A DNA stretch of 64,000 nucleotides from Opitutaceae bacterium. GTDB taxonomy: Bacteria > Verrucomicrobiota > Verrucomicrobiia > Opitutales > Opitutaceae. The stretch lies in the NCBI GenBank assembly GCA_002694885.1, contig NZNM01000081.1, positions 1-64,000 on the forward strand, given 5' to 3'. Positions 49,959 through 59,664 of the stretch are shown here, piece after piece; the first letter of the stretch is position 1; every line of letters begins with the position of its first letter. The notes under the pieces were generated by a model that was given only the letters and a program-made list of their open reading frames with translations, ran no database searches and was not told the DNA's origin. Both the position numbers and the translations under genes were made by a program.

Positions 49959-50600
49959 ATGCCAAGACCACGAGGTAAACGGAGGCCGCCTAAAAAGCAG
50001 GACCCATTCGCGAAAATTCGACGCAATCATCGTATTCGCGTCCCTAAAATCCGAGTCGTTGGCCCCGAGGGAAACCAAGTTGGCGTCATGGATACGAAAG
50101 AGGCTCTTGATATTGCCAAGGAGGCGGGACTCGATTTGGTTGAGGTGGCTAGTCAAGCCAGTCCTCCCGTGTGCCGCATCATGGATTTTGGCAAGTATGT
50201 CTATGAGCAACAAAAGAAATCGAAAGATTCTAAGGGAAGCTCGAGCAAGACCAAGGAGGTGAAATTTCGCCCTCGCGTGGATGTCCACGATTTCATGACG
50301 AAGCTAAGGCGGGCGGAAGAGTTTTTGGATAAAGGGAATAAAGTTAAGCTTACGCTTTCTTTCCGAGGACGCGAGATGGCTCACACCGAGGTAGGATTTG
50401 AAACTATACAACGGGCTATCGAGGATATTAGCCACATGGCTACCCCCGATAATCAGCCGAAATTGGTTGGGCGGAATATCAATGTTATGCTGACGCCTTT
50501 ACCCGCAAATAAGCGTAAGCCGAAGTACAATCACCACCTTTTGGATTCAGAGGATGAGAAGCCAGGATCGGAGGAGGAGAATACGGTTTCCAACGATTAG
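49959..50600 (+). CDS. infC: Translation initiation factor IF-3
   Basis: This 213-residue factor has the N-terminal domain (IRVPKIRVVGPEGNQVGV, EALDIAKEAGLDLVEVA, PPVCRIMDFGKYVYEQ) and the C-terminal domain (KEVKFRPRVDVHDF, GRNINVMLTPLP), plus an acidic tail of about 25 residues longer than usual. It binds the 30S subunit and checks the start codon. The start is ATG, not the AUU/AUC used for autoregulation in many bacteria; a stop lies in frame just upstream. rpmI and rplT, its usual neighbours, are absent. Confidence 0.95.
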   Translation: MPRPRGKRRPPKKQDPFAKIRRNHRIRVPKIRVVGPEGNQVGVMDTKEALDIAKEAGLDLVEVASQASPPVCRIMDFGKYVYEQQKKSKDSKGSSSKTKEVKFRPRVDVHDFMTKLRRAEEFLDKGNKVKLTLSFRGREMAHTEVGFETIQRAIEDISHMATPDNQPKLVGRNINVMLTPLPANKRKPKYNHHLLDSEDEKPGSEEENTVSND

Positions 50601-50632
50601 TGTGTATCCAAAATTAGTTATCCGAGGCTTGG

Positions 50633-51700
50633 ATGAAGGCTAAAGGAAGGCTTTGTTGGATAATACTCTGCACAGGCCTTTGGCTGGTTTCGTGTCAAAC
50701 GCCCCCTGAACCAACGCCGAAAAGCGATCCTGCTCCGCAGTTGAAGCCCGGCGAGCCTAAGTTAGATTCGCGTGTTGAGCCTGAGCTCAAGCTCGATTCC
50801 AAAGAAATTCCGAAAACCGTTTCTCGACCTGCGCCATCATTAACTATTCAGTCGCAGGCTCGCTCTATTGGAGCTAAGGCGAAGAGGCTAGGCGAAGATC
50901 GGTGGGAAATCTCTAAGAAGGGTCGCGTACTTATTCTGACTGAGGAAAGCCGGGTTGCCGAGCTGAACGGGACGGTCCTGTTTCTCAATGATGGCTTTAT
51001 CGAAAGGCAAGGCGCTCTTCGTTTGGGAGAGCTGGATTATGAATACACTTTGAAGCCAGCAATGGATCCCTTGGCATTGCGATTGGGATCCCGGAAAGTG
51101 GTGATCGATCCTGGTCATGGAGGTTCGGAACCGGGAGCGGGCAACGAAAATTTGGGTACTCTCGAAAAGGACCTGAATCTGGATGTAGCGACCCGGGTTC
51201 GGGATATCCTGGAGAGTGAAAGGGTCAACGTCGTGATGACTCGGTATGATGATCGAGTCGTCTCTTTTGAGGACCGACTAAAGATTGCCAATCGGGCGAT
51301 GCCAGCTCTGTTCGCGAGTATTCACTTCAACTCGGCTCTCAATACTCAAGCAGAAGGAATTGAAACTTATGTGCTCACGCCTCCAATGGCGATTTCCACG
51401 AACGACAATCTGCTGAGCTCTAGACAAGGCTTCCTTCTCGGCAACGGCTTCGATTACGCCAATTTCGAGATAGGCTATTTGGTGCAGCGCAAATTGGTAG
51501 CGGATCTTCAGCGAGTTGACCGCGGATTAAAGCGGGCCAGATTTAAGGTACTGACCGAGTTGCCGTGTCCCGGGATTCTGGTGGAGTGCGGCTTTCTATC
51601 GAATGATAAAGAAGCTCTGCTGGTTAATACTCCCGTATTTAGGCAGAGGTTGGCTAAGTCTCTGGCTGAAGCTATTGTCGAATTACTACCCGAAAAATAG
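50633..51700 (+). CDS. N-acetylmuramoyl-L-alanine amidase (Amidase_3), lipoprotein
   Basis: This 355-residue protein has a lipoprotein signal (LWLVSCQTPP, Cys about 22) and a Pro/Lys-rich linker. The Amidase_3 domain (about 155-355) shows VVIDPGHGGSEPGAGN with a zinc His, NLGTLEKDLNLDVA with the zinc Glu, ASIHFNSA with His and VECGFLSN with the catalytic Glu. It cleaves the amide between MurNAc and the stem peptide in the envelope, as in cell separation. The intervening AMIN-like part is a short N-terminal domain. Confidence 0.9.
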   Translation: MKAKGRLCWIILCTGLWLVSCQTPPEPTPKSDPAPQLKPGEPKLDSRVEPELKLDSKEIPKTVSRPAPSLTIQSQARSIGAKAKRLGEDRWEISKKGRVLILTEESRVAELNGTVLFLNDGFIERQGALRLGELDYEYTLKPAMDPLALRLGSRKVVIDPGHGGSEPGAGNENLGTLEKDLNLDVATRVRDILESERVNVVMTRYDDRVVSFEDRLKIANRAMPALFASIHFNSALNTQAEGIETYVLTPPMAISTNDNLLSSRQGFLLGNGFDYANFEIGYLVQRKLVADLQRVDRGLKRARFKVLTELPCPGILVECGFLSNDKEALLVNTPVFRQRLAKSLAEAIVELLPEK

Positions 51701-51724
51701 TTCCGGCGTATCGAACGAATTGAT

Positions 51725-52114
51725 ATGAAAGCGGCATTGATAGTGGGCTTAGGTAGCTTTATAGGAGGAAGCCTTCGCTATCTCTCGGTAGTATGGATAG
51801 AGCGGAAATTCGAATCTCCCTTTCCTGTTGGGATCCTTTTCGTCAATGTCGCCGGCTCGTTCTTGATAGGGCTGGCTACACCTGGATTGGAACGCATAGC
51901 GTGGAATGGGGAACCGTTGATGCCGCTGTTCCTCACTGCGGGAATCATGGGTGGTTTCACCACCTTCTCCACTTTCAGTCTGCAGACATTGAAACTGGCC
52001 CAATCGGGTCAATGGAGCATGGCCCTATTGAACGCCTTGGCAAGTGTGGCCTGTTGCTTGCTGTCCGTTTTTGCCGGTTTGAAACTAGGACAACTATTGT
52101 TTCCCAGCTCCTGA
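51725..52114 (+). CDS. crcB: Fluoride exporter CrcB/Fluc
   Basis: This 129-residue protein has four membrane helices and the family blocks GSLRYLS, GILFVNVAGSFLIGL and GIMGGFTTFSTFSL, which line the F- pathway. It exports fluoride as a dimer. Only 24 bases separate it from the amidase gene, leaving no room for a fluoride riboswitch of its own. Confidence 0.93.
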   Translation: MKAALIVGLGSFIGGSLRYLSVVWIERKFESPFPVGILFVNVAGSFLIGLATPGLERIAWNGEPLMPLFLTAGIMGGFTTFSTFSLQTLKLAQSGQWSMALLNALASVACCLLSVFAGLKLGQLLFPSS

Positions 52115-52129
52115 AAATAGACGAGGGGC

Positions 52130-52708
52130 CTATGAGCTCTCGATGATTTTGTCAGCCAGGCCGTATTCGATAGCCTCTTCCGCTGTCATGTAAAAATCGC
52201 GATCCGTATCTTCCTCTATTTTCTTCAGCGGTTGGCCAGATGCGTCAGAAAGAATTTTGTTCAGCCTCGTTCTTAGTTGCTCAAGGTACTGAGCATGGAT
52301 ATGGATATCCACCGCGGGGCCTCGCAATTGCCCCGCGATTAATGGTTGGTGGATCATGACATAGGAATGCGGATACAAATACCGATTTCCCTTTTCCGCA
52401 GCGGAAAGCAATATGGATCCCATAGAAGCGGCCATTCCGGTTACGATTACGGTGACGTCGGACGAAATCATCTTTATCGTATCGTAAATAGCCATACCAG
52501 CAGTGATGGACCCGCCAGGAGTGTTGATGTAGAATGAGATTGGCTTATCCGGGGCGTCGGCCTCCAAGTAGAGCAGCTTCTCAGTAATATCTTTAGCTGA
52601 CTCGTCCGATACTTCTCCCCACAGGAAGATTTTCCGCTCTTCCAGGAATTTCTTTTGGATAATCGCTCCTACGGGAGGGTCGTTTTGCTTTTCTTCGTTC
52701 TCAGGCAT
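52130..52708 (-). CDS. clpP: ATP-dependent Clp protease proteolytic subunit ClpP
   Basis: This 192-residue serine protease has the motif GMAASMGSIL with catalytic Ser95, MIHQP with His120 and an Asp in DTDRDF near 169-171. It forms tetradecamers degrading substrates delivered by ClpX/ClpA. No clpX is adjacent, in contrast to many genomes. Convergent with crcB over a 15-base gap. Confidence 0.95.
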   Translation of the reverse strand: MPENEEKQNDPPVGAIIQKKFLEERKIFLWGEVSDESAKDITEKLLYLEADAPDKPISFYINTPGGSITAGMAIYDTIKMISSDVTVIVTGMAASMGSILLSAAEKGNRYLYPHSYVMIHQPLIAGQLRGPAVDIHIHAQYLEQLRTRLNKILSDASGQPLKKIEEDTDRDFYMTAEEAIEYGLADKIIESS

Positions 52709-52865
52709 GGAAATTGATTAGAATATTTTTCTTTCGCTAACTAAAAGTGCGGTTTGACAGAGAATTCAACGTGAAACTGCTCCCGATTGGGAGAGCCCCA
52801 AGTTATACACGAATTTCAAAAACTATGGATTGCGGCAGAATCCTCAGTAGCAGGAAGATTTCGGA

Positions 52866-53453
52866 CTAGACGAGGCCGAGAATCATCCGGCCTTCTTCGC
52901 TAATCATACTTTGATCCCATGCCGGTTCCCAGGTGAGATTCACTTCTGCCTCATCGATTCCAGGCACGAGCATCACTTTGCTTTTGGCGTCTTCAGCTAT
53001 TGCTGGACCCATGCCGCATCCAGGAGCGGTCAAGGTCATTTGAACGATGACTTTATACAGATTGGTGTTTTCCTCCGTCGGTTCTACGGTCATTGAGTAT
53101 ACCAGACCAAGGTCGACGATATTGACCGGTATTTCCGGGTCATAAACATTCCTAAGCTGCTGCCAAATCGCCTCTTCATCTGGCGCGTCTCCATCGGCAA
53201 GCGGTTCGCTATGTCTTTGCTCAGACGCAGATGATTGCTCTTCGGCTATGTCAAGTCCCAGAGCATCCGCCTGAGCTCCATCTATGCGGGCGAGCCCATA
53301 GGGCGTCATGACCGTATAGCTACCCCCGAGCTGCTGGGTGATACGCACCTTGGTTAGGGCAGGAAGCTCGATGGGTTCACCGCTAGGAATTTGCACGGCT
53401 TCGACTTCGCGAGTCAGGCTGCGTTCTTTCGTTTCTTCCGACATCAAATTCAA
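52866..53453 (-). CDS. sufT: Fe-S assembly protein SufT (MIP18/DUF59)
   Basis: This 195-residue protein has a strand-rich N-terminal domain (LTKVRITQQLGGSYTVMTPY) and a C-terminal DUF59/MIP18 domain (NVYDPEIPVNIVDLGLVY, MTLTAPGCGMGPAIAEDAK, VNLTWEPAWDQSMISEEGR) with the conserved Cys in PGCGM. This architecture is that of SufT, which helps in maturing Fe-S proteins. It lies 13 bases downstream of sufD, last of the suf operon. Confidence 0.92.
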   Translation of the reverse strand: MNLMSEETKERSLTREVEAVQIPSGEPIELPALTKVRITQQLGGSYTVMTPYGLARIDGAQADALGLDIAEEQSSASEQRHSEPLADGDAPDEEAIWQQLRNVYDPEIPVNIVDLGLVYSMTVEPTEENTNLYKVIVQMTLTAPGCGMGPAIAEDAKSKVMLVPGIDEAEVNLTWEPAWDQSMISEEGRMILGLV

Positions 53454-53466
53454 AGTTTCTTAAGTT

Positions 53467-54813
53467 TTAATGATGAAATTTACTTCGAATCATCTGGCGA
53501 GCGCTTTCAGCGAGCGTATCATCGACGATCCTGTCTAGAACCTCTTCGAAGAAACCGTAGACGACCAGTTCCTGGGCGACTGGCTTTGGGATCCCTCGGG
53601 CGAGCATGTAGAAAATTTCTTCTTCATCGATTTCGCTAGTCGTCGCTCCGTGGCTGCATTTGACATCGTTTGCTTCGATTTCCAGTCCGGGAAGGGAGTT
53701 AGCTTCAGCAGTGCGATTTAACAGGAGATTGCGATTGGTTTGGTAGGCGTCCGTTTGTTGGGCTTTGTCGTCTACCTTGATTAGACCGGAAAAGATGGTC
53801 TTCGATTCGCCCATCAATGCGTTCTTGAAGAGCAGATTTGAGGTCGCGTTTGGAGCCGCGTGCGTTTGCAGCGTTCGTTGATCGATCTCTTGATTGGCCT
53901 CGGTCAATGCCATGGACCGCATGTCGACATGAGCTCGAGCTCCCTTTACCTGTCCATGCGTTTCCGAACGATACTGTTGGCAGCCGAGTATAACGCTGTG
54001 CATGTCGATCTGGGAATCGCGACCTGCCACGTTTGAATTAATCTGAAACCCGAGCGTCTGCTCGTTGAAATTTTGAACGAGCGTATAGTCGATCTTGGAG
54101 CCGACGCCGGCGAAAAGGTGGGTAACGCCGCACGATAGGGCTGGGTTCTCGCCAATCGATCCGTGAAACTCCACGAGGCTGGCTTTGGAGTTTTCTTCCG
54201 CTATGACGAGCGTGTGTGGAAAGATAGTTCCATTGGAAAGGCTACTCCAGTTGAAGACCGCGAACGGATTCTCGATTTCCACCCCTTTCGGGATGTAGAG
54301 CAAAGCTCCGCTCTTAACGAAGGCAGCATGCAGTTGGGCGAACTTCTCTGAGCCCAAATCAGCTGCCTGCTTCATGAAGTAATCTTTCAGTAAGTCGCCG
54401 TGGGATTGGATCGCTTCAGCTAGAGGGAGCCAAATTACGCCCGCTTGAAGAAAATCCTCGGGTAGTGGTGAAGCCTCTGCCAATTGGTCATCGACAAAAG
54501 TGAGGGCAGCGGTTTCGCTCGATGCGATATTCGACCATTCTGAGTATTTGTGGGAAATCGTTGCCGAATGGGAGTCATCGAATGAAAACCCCTCGATCGT
54601 TTCGAGCCGGCTGCGATCGGAAAAACGCCAATGCTCGTCGCGGCGTGTTGGCATAGGCATATTGGCATAGACTTCAAACGATTGACGTTTGAATTCCGTC
54701 CACCAAGCGGGAGCTGTATCTAAACCATCGATATGATTTTGAAATGCTTGCTCGATCGGATTCGCAAGACCGGTCTCGGTTTCCATTGAAAAGTTTTCAG
54801 TTATAGAACTCAC
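53467..54813 (-). CDS. sufD: Fe-S cluster assembly protein SufD
   Basis: This 448-residue beta-helical protein of the SufB/SufD family has an N-terminal helical part and repeated core strands. KCSHGATTSEIDEEEIFYML near the C-terminus carries conserved Cys and His (KCSHGAT). It scaffolds clusters with SufB and SufC. ATG 54813 lies 59 bases after the sufB stop. Confidence 0.93.
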   Translation of the reverse strand: MSSITENFSMETETGLANPIEQAFQNHIDGLDTAPAWWTEFKRQSFEVYANMPMPTRRDEHWRFSDRSRLETIEGFSFDDSHSATISHKYSEWSNIASSETAALTFVDDQLAEASPLPEDFLQAGVIWLPLAEAIQSHGDLLKDYFMKQAADLGSEKFAQLHAAFVKSGALLYIPKGVEIENPFAVFNWSSLSNGTIFPHTLVIAEENSKASLVEFHGSIGENPALSCGVTHLFAGVGSKIDYTLVQNFNEQTLGFQINSNVAGRDSQIDMHSVILGCQQYRSETHGQVKGARAHVDMRSMALTEANQEIDQRTLQTHAAPNATSNLLFKNALMGESKTIFSGLIKVDDKAQQTDAYQTNRNLLLNRTAEANSLPGLEIEANDVKCSHGATTSEIDEEEIFYMLARGIPKPVAQELVVYGFFEEVLDRIVDDTLAESARQMIRSKFHH

Positions 54814-54872
54814 AATTAATAAAGCAGTTTTCGCGTATGTGGATTGTATCGCGGCTCACGAGAACGGCGGCC

Positions 54873-56282
54873 TCAACCGACGGATCCTTCCATTTCTAGT
54901 TCAATTAAGCGTTTCAGTTCCACGCTATACTCCATGGGGAATTGGCGGGTTAGATCGTTGACGAACCCATTAACGCTTAGGCTCATAGCCTCGGCCTCGC
55001 TGAGGCCGCGTTGCTGCATGTAGAATATTTGCTCTGCGGATACCTTGCTAACGGATGCCTCGTGTTGCACGTAGTTTTCCTCGCCCCTCACTGTTATAGC
55101 AGGGTAGGTGTCCGTGCGAGAATCCGAGTTGATGAGCAAAGCGTCGCATTCGGTATTGTTTTTGCAGCCCTTCAAATGTTTGGGCATGTGGACCTGGCCT
55201 CGGTAAGTGGAGCGCCCTTTGCCAACGCTTATCGATTTCGAAATGACATTACTAGTAGTCTCGTCGGCAGCGTGGATCATCTTGGCTCCCGTATCCTGAT
55301 GCTGGCCTTCGTTGGCCAAGGCTATACTCATAACTTCCCCTCTCGCTCGTCGCCCTTTCAGAACGACGCCTGGATATTTCATCGTAAGTCGCGAGCCAAT
55401 ATTGCAATCAATCCATTTAACTACCGCGTCCTCGTGAGCAATTGCCCGCTTGGTCACCAAGTTGAATACGTTGCTCGACCAGTTTTGTACGGTAATGTAT
55501 TCGATTTTAGCTCCGGGCATGGCGACTAATTCCACGACGGCGCTGTGCAATGTAGCCGTATCGAATTTGGGAGCGGTGCAGCCTTCCATATAGGTGACCT
55601 CAGCTCCTTCATCAGCTATGATCAGCGTGCGCTCGAATTGGCCGAAATTTTCGGCGTTGATGCGAAAATAAGCCTGCAGCGGATGGCTGACTTTCACCCC
55701 AGGCGGAACATAGATGAACGATCCTCCAGAAAATACGGAGCTGTTTAAGGCAGAGAATTTGTTGTCCCCCGTAGGGATTACTTTGCCGAACCACTTCTTG
55801 AAGATTTCCGGGTGCTCCATAAGCCCTTCGGTACTTCCCATGAAGATGACACCGTCTTTGGAGACCGCTTCCTTGATATTCGAATACGCGGCTTCAGAAT
55901 CGAATTGAGCTTCTACGCCAGCCAGAAATTTTCGCTCATTCTCGGGAATCCCTAAGCGTTCGAAGGTTTCCTTAACTTCGTCAGGAACATCGTCCCAGTT
56001 TTTCTTGGAGCGATTGTCACCAGAAAGATAGTACCGAATTTTAGAGAAATCGATGTTCTCGAGATCCTTGGTCGCCCAGTGTGTCGGCATGGGTTTTCCT
56101 TCGAAGACTTTCAAAGCGCGTTTCCGGAAATCCCGAATCCAATCATTTTCGCCTTTAACGTCGCAGATGTAGTCGATGGTGCCTTCGTTCAAGCCGACGC
56201 CTGCGTCGTACTTATGAGACTCCTCGTATTTAAAATCGCCCTTATCGCGATCGATTTCCAGTTGTGTGGCAGTTGCTGTCAT
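54873..56282 (-). CDS. sufB: Fe-S cluster assembly protein SufB
   Basis: This protein of about 469 residues is highly typical of Suf[76 protein letters not shown] and [20 protein letters not shown]. It is the scaffold core of the SUF complex. ATG 56282 is preferred; TTG 56306 would add eight residues. GGAGGA lies 17 bases before the ATG, longer than ideal. It follows sufC, giving the order sufC-sufB-sufD rather than sufB-sufC-sufD. Confidence 0.95.
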   Translation of the reverse strand: MTATATQLEIDRDKGDFKYEESHKYDAGVGLNEGTIDYICDVKGENDWIRDFRKRALKVFEGKPMPTHWATKDLENIDFSKIRYYLSGDNRSKKNWDDVPDEVKETFERLGIPENERKFLAGVEAQFDSEAAYSNIKEAVSKDGVIFMGSTEGLMEHPEIFKKWFGKVIPTGDNKFSALNSSVFSGGSFIYVPPGVKVSHPLQAYFRINAENFGQFERTLIIADEGAEVTYMEGCTAPKFDTATLHSAVVELVAMPGAKIEYITVQNWSSNVFNLVTKRAIAHEDAVVKWIDCNIGSRLTMKYPGVVLKGRRARGEVMSIALANEGQHQDTGAKMIHAADETTSNVISKSISVGKGRSTYRGQVHMPKHLKGCKNNTECDALLINSDSRTDTYPAITVRGEENYVQHEASVSKVSAEQIFYMQQRGLSEAEAMSLSVNGFVNDLTRQFPMEYSVELKRLIELEMEGSVG

Positions 56283-56312
56283 TTTTTCTTTCTCGCTATC
56301 CTCCAAGCGTTG

Positions 56313-57074
56313 TTATGCGGCGGTTTCGGTGATCTCTTTGATCCAATCGTAGCCTTTGCGTTCCAGCTCCTCGGCCAGGCTTTTGTCGCCGCTTTTCACG
56401 ATGCGGCCATCGTACATTACGTGAACTTGGTCGGGAATTATGTAGTTCAACAGGCGTTGGTAGTGAGTAATCACCAAGGCACCCAGGTTGCCCCCGCGAA
56501 GCGCGTTCACGCCTTCGGACACGATTTTGAGAGCATCGATATCCAATCCGGAATCGGTTTCGTCCAGAACAGCGTACTTGGGCTCGAGCATCGCCATCTG
56601 CAAAATTTCGCAACGTTTCTTTTCGCCTCCAGAGAAGCCTTCATTGACTGAGCGAGAAGTGAATTTGCGATCGATTTTCAGAGCGTCCATCTTCTCGTAA
56701 AGCTCTTTGTAGTATGCGGGAGCATTGAGGTCTTCGCCATCGGGAAGGCGGGCGTTTTTCGCCGCTCTAATGAAATTGGCGATGGTGACGCCAGGAATTT
56801 CCATTGGGTACTGAAAGGCCAGAAAAAGCCCAGCCCGCGAACGCTCGTCGACTTCCAGGTCCAGAATGGATTCGCCATCCATCAGGACTTCCCCACTGGT
56901 AATTTCGTAATCAGGATGCCCCGCAAGAGCCTTCGCCAAGGTGCTTTTCCCGGTTCCGTTAGGGCCCATGATGGCATGGACTTCCCCCTTTGGAATCGTC
57001 AGATTGAAATCCTTAATGATCCGCTTGTCGCCGATATTTACGTTCAGGTTCGTTATTTCCAATGATTGGCTCAT
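56313..57074 (-). CDS. sufC: Fe-S assembly ATPase SufC
   Basis: This 253-residue ABC ATPase has Walker [14 protein letters not shown], the signature [11 protein letters not shown] and Walker [18 protein letters not shown]. It supplies ATP-driven conformational change to SufB/SufD. It is 18 bases downstream of the Fur-family gene. Confidence 0.96.
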   Translation of the reverse strand: MSQSLEITNLNVNIGDKRIIKDFNLTIPKGEVHAIMGPNGTGKSTLAKALAGHPDYEITSGEVLMDGESILDLEVDERSRAGLFLAFQYPMEIPGVTIANFIRAAKNARLPDGEDLNAPAYYKELYEKMDALKIDRKFTSRSVNEGFSGGEKKRCEILQMAMLEPKYAVLDETDSGLDIDALKIVSEGVNALRGGNLGALVITHYQRLLNYIIPDQVHVMYDGRIVKSGDKSLAEELERKGYDWIKEITETAA

Positions 57075-57092
57075 GAGATTAAAGCGTTTGAT

Positions 57093-57542
57093 TTAATAAG
57101 TTGTGGTTTCGGCAGGCGCTTTCTCGTTGGCGCTCTTGCCGCGAATAGTGATGTCGATCGAGTTCGGCTCGAAGTTCTGGGGCAGAAGGCTAGCGAGTTT
57201 TTCCAATACCTCGTGGTCGAGCTGCACGTCGTGCACCTCGCCAGTATTGTCGTCATGAAAATGAGCGTGCTCTGAAAGATTGGGGCAGTAGCGAGTGGAT
57301 TCTCGCTCGAGGTGGACCTGCTTCACTAGTCGGCACTGGACGAGCGTATCTAGACAGTTGTAAACGGTGGCCAATGAAATCGAGGGCATAGCTGATTTCA
57401 CACGTGCAAAGATCTCATCAGCGGTAGGGTGATCCCGTTTTGACAAAATAGCATCGTAGACGACTTCGCGTTGTCGAGTCGATCGGAGACCCGCTTGGGC
57501 AAGTTTCCGGTTGAGGGTCTCTGTTGTAGCTTCTGCGTTCAT
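57093..57542 (-). CDS. Fur-family transcriptional regulator lacking the CxxC zinc site
   Basis: This 149-residue protein has a winged-helix domain (LRSTRQREVVYDAIL, HPTADEIFARV, SISLATVYNCLDTLVQ) and a dimerisation domain (RYCPNLSEHAHFHDDNTGEV). In classical Fur/PerR the segment after HxHF holds CxxCG; here it reads HDDNTG, so both Cys are replaced and no second CxxC follows. It keeps His-rich residues that could bind Fe. As the first gene of the suf operon it probably controls that operon in response to iron or oxidants. Confidence 0.9.
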   Translation of the reverse strand: MNAEATTETLNRKLAQAGLRSTRQREVVYDAILSKRDHPTADEIFARVKSAMPSISLATVYNCLDTLVQCRLVKQVHLERESTRYCPNLSEHAHFHDDNTGEVHDVQLDHEVLEKLASLLPQNFEPNSIDITIRGKSANEKAPAETTTY

Positions 57543-57597
57543 GTCTCGGCGTTTTATGGGTCTAACTAAGAATCAATCTCAATATTAACAAGAAACT

Positions 57598-57637
57598 GGA
57601 ATAATTCTAAATATCAAGAGCAAATTAGAACTATTCC
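57598..57637. promoter_or_regulatory. Two inverted 15-bp boxes upstream of the fur-suf operon
   Basis: GGAATAATTCTAA (57598-57610) and TTAGAACTATTCC (57625-57637) are inverted copies with one mismatch, spaced 14 bases apart. On the minus strand each box is itself a near-palindrome, TTGGAATAGTTCTAA (57639-57625) and TTAGAATTATTCCAG (57610-57596), of TTxGAA-N3-TTCxAA form. This suits a Fur/PerR-type dimer. Both lie 56 to 97 bases before the regulator's start. Confidence 0.6.
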
Positions 57638-57666
57638 AAATCTCAAGAAGCAGGACCGATCCAAAT

Positions 57667-57684
57667 ATTGTCCATTTGGACAAT
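57667..57684. promoter_or_regulatory. Perfect palindrome ATTGTCCA-TT-TGGACAAT
   Basis: An 8-2-8 perfect inverted repeat lies in the 172-bp gap between the trxB stop and the Fur-family gene. A two-base loop makes a hairpin unlikely and favours an operator. No T-tract follows, so it is not a good trxB terminator. Confidence 0.5.
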
Positions 57685-57714
57685 CTGGCCAGTTTGAGTA
57701 GGAACCTACCGTTT

Positions 57715-58656
57715 CTAGTCGGAGTCGGCCAGATAGCGTTCCGCCTCGATGGCTGCCTGGCAGCCCATTCCGGCAGCTGTAATCGCTTGTCGATATACGT
57801 GGTCCGCGCAATCTCCGGAAACATAGACTCCAGGGATCGTTGTTTTCACATGACTGCCATTTTCCGGCACAAAGTAGCCATTCTCGTCGGTCGGAATATC
57901 GTTTGAGAAGGGGCCTGTGTTGGGAATATGCCCGATAGCGATAAATACGCCTTTACACTCAATTTCCCGTAACTCTCCGGTTTTAACATTCTTCATGCGG
58001 ACACCCGAAACATTTCCGGTTTCGTCAGATAGAATTTCTTCAACGACCGAGTCCCAAGCCATTTCGATCTTTTCGTGGCCAACGGTCCGATCGGCCATAA
58101 TTTTTGATGCTCTCAATGCGTCCCTTCGATGAACGAGAGTGATTTTGCTGCAAAATCGGGTAAGGAATAGGGCTTCTTCACAAGCGGTATCGCCCCCACC
58201 AACGACGACGACTTCCATATCCCGGTAGAATGCTCCATCGCAAGTGGCGCAGGTCGTCACCCCTTTGCCGCCAAACATTTCTTTTTCGCCTGGAATTCCC
58301 AGCAAGCGAGGAGAGGCGCCGGTAGAAATGATGACGGACTTGGCCTTGAATTCTCCCGAGCTCGACCGGAGCGTGTAAGGCGATGTTGAAAAATCGACTG
58401 ATTCAATAAGCGCCTGCTTGAAGCGAGTCCCAAATCGAGTGGCTTGCTTTCGGAGATTGTCCATGAGCATGAAACCATCCACACCCTCGGGGAATCCGGG
58501 AAAATTTTCCACTTCGCTAGTCTGAGTTAGCTGGCCGCCTGGCAGGTCGCCCTCGATTACAAGTGGATTTAGATTGGCCCGGGCTGTATAAATCGCTGCA
58601 GTGAGGCCCGAACAGCCGGTTCCGATTATGATGACGTCTTCGATTTCGTCGGACAT
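57715..58656 (-). CDS. trxB: Thioredoxin reductase TrxB
   Basis: This 313-residue flavoenzyme has the FAD motif [16 protein letters not shown], the redox site CATC (Cys136, Cys139), the NADPH motif [12 protein letters not shown] and the C-terminal FAD block [19 protein letters not shown]. It reduces thioredoxin with NADPH. It is upstream of the fur-suf set on the same strand with 172 bases between, including putative operators, so co-regulation is possible but not shown. The divergent tatD gene begins 126 bases away. Confidence 0.95.
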   Translation of the reverse strand: MSDEIEDVIIIGTGCSGLTAAIYTARANLNPLVIEGDLPGGQLTQTSEVENFPGFPEGVDGFMLMDNLRKQATRFGTRFKQALIESVDFSTSPYTLRSSSGEFKAKSVIISTGASPRLLGIPGEKEMFGGKGVTTCATCDGAFYRDMEVVVVGGGDTACEEALFLTRFCSKITLVHRRDALRASKIMADRTVGHEKIEMAWDSVVEEILSDETGNVSGVRMKNVKTGELREIECKGVFIAIGHIPNTGPFSNDIPTDENGYFVPENGSHVKTTIPGVYVSGDCADHVYRQAITAAGMGCQAAIEAERYLADSD

Positions 58657-58782
58657 GTTTGTTTGAAAGCGTTATATTTGTGAAGTCAGTGATGGGATGG
58701 CGATAAGCCCATGCTTTGGCAATGAGAGATTAAGAAAAAGATTAGCTTTGCCTCGGATTTCTCCTCGCGTAATCGCTTCTAT

Positions 58783-59586
58783 GTGAATTCGATCGTAGAT
58801 ACGCACACGCACTTGGAAAGCTTCTACAAGAAGGGTTTGTTAAGTAACGCCCTAGATGCTGCCGTGACTGCAGGGGTTACACGTATGGTAACTGTGGGTA
58901 CGGATGGAGAAGACTGGGAGCTCTATGCGGGTTTAGCGGAGTCACAACCGGAAACGATCGACTACACGGTTGGGGTTCACCCGACTTCAGTGGGCGATGA
59001 CTGGGAGTCTCTGTGCGATCGAATTTCTGCCTATTTTGAGCGACAGCGTCCACCGGTTGCTTTAGGCGAGATCGGATTGGATCGATTTCATTTGCCTAAA
59101 GATCCAGCCGAGTCGGAAAGGATTTTGCAGCGTCAAAAGGCCGCGTTCAGGGAGCAGTTGGAAATCGCGAAAAGTTTAGATTCTCCCGTTGTTATACACT
59201 CGCGTGGGGCCTTCGCGGAATGCGTGGAAGAAATCGATCGATCAGGTGTGGATTGGCCTCGCGTAGTATTCCACTGCTTTTCTGAAGGGCCCGGGGAAAT
59301 GCAACAGCTGCTCGATCGAGGTGGCTACGGAAGCTTTACCGGAATCATAACCTTCAAGAACGCGGAGCCCATTCGCGACGCGGCTATATTGCAGGGCATC
59401 GATCGGATGATGATCGAGACGGATGCGCCTTACCTATCCCCCGTTCCTCATCGCGGCAAACCGAACGAACCGGCATACTTGCGGCATACCGCTGATTTTT
59501 GCCGAGAAATGTTTGGGATGGATGATGAAAGCTTTGCTCGTCAGACCACCGAAAACGCTTATCGAGTTTACGGATTGGATGGGTAG
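58783..59586 (+). CDS. TatD-family metal-dependent nuclease
   Basis: This 267-residue TIM-barrel hydrolase starts at GTG 58783. Metal ligands are visible in DTHTHLESF, GEIGLD (Glu), IHSRGA (His), FHCFSEG (His) and ETDAPYLSP (Asp). Family members are DNases or quality-control hydrolases. It matches in length and order. Confidence 0.92.
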   Translation: MNSIVDTHTHLESFYKKGLLSNALDAAVTAGVTRMVTVGTDGEDWELYAGLAESQPETIDYTVGVHPTSVGDDWESLCDRISAYFERQRPPVALGEIGLDRFHLPKDPAESERILQRQKAAFREQLEIAKSLDSPVVIHSRGAFAECVEEIDRSGVDWPRVVFHCFSEGPGEMQQLLDRGGYGSFTGIITFKNAEPIRDAAILQGIDRMMIETDAPYLSPVPHRGKPNEPAYLRHTADFCREMFGMDDESFARQTTENAYRVYGLDG

Positions 59587-59664
59587 ATTCTCCTAAGTTT
59601 GGATTTAAGGGGACAAGCTGGTCCTCTCTACAATAACTCGAGAAACCGGGCTTGCTCAGAAACC

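Noticed and set aside
51701-51724. Fluoride riboswitch before crcB
   Set aside because: Only 24 bases separate crcB from the amidase gene, too few for the aptamer.
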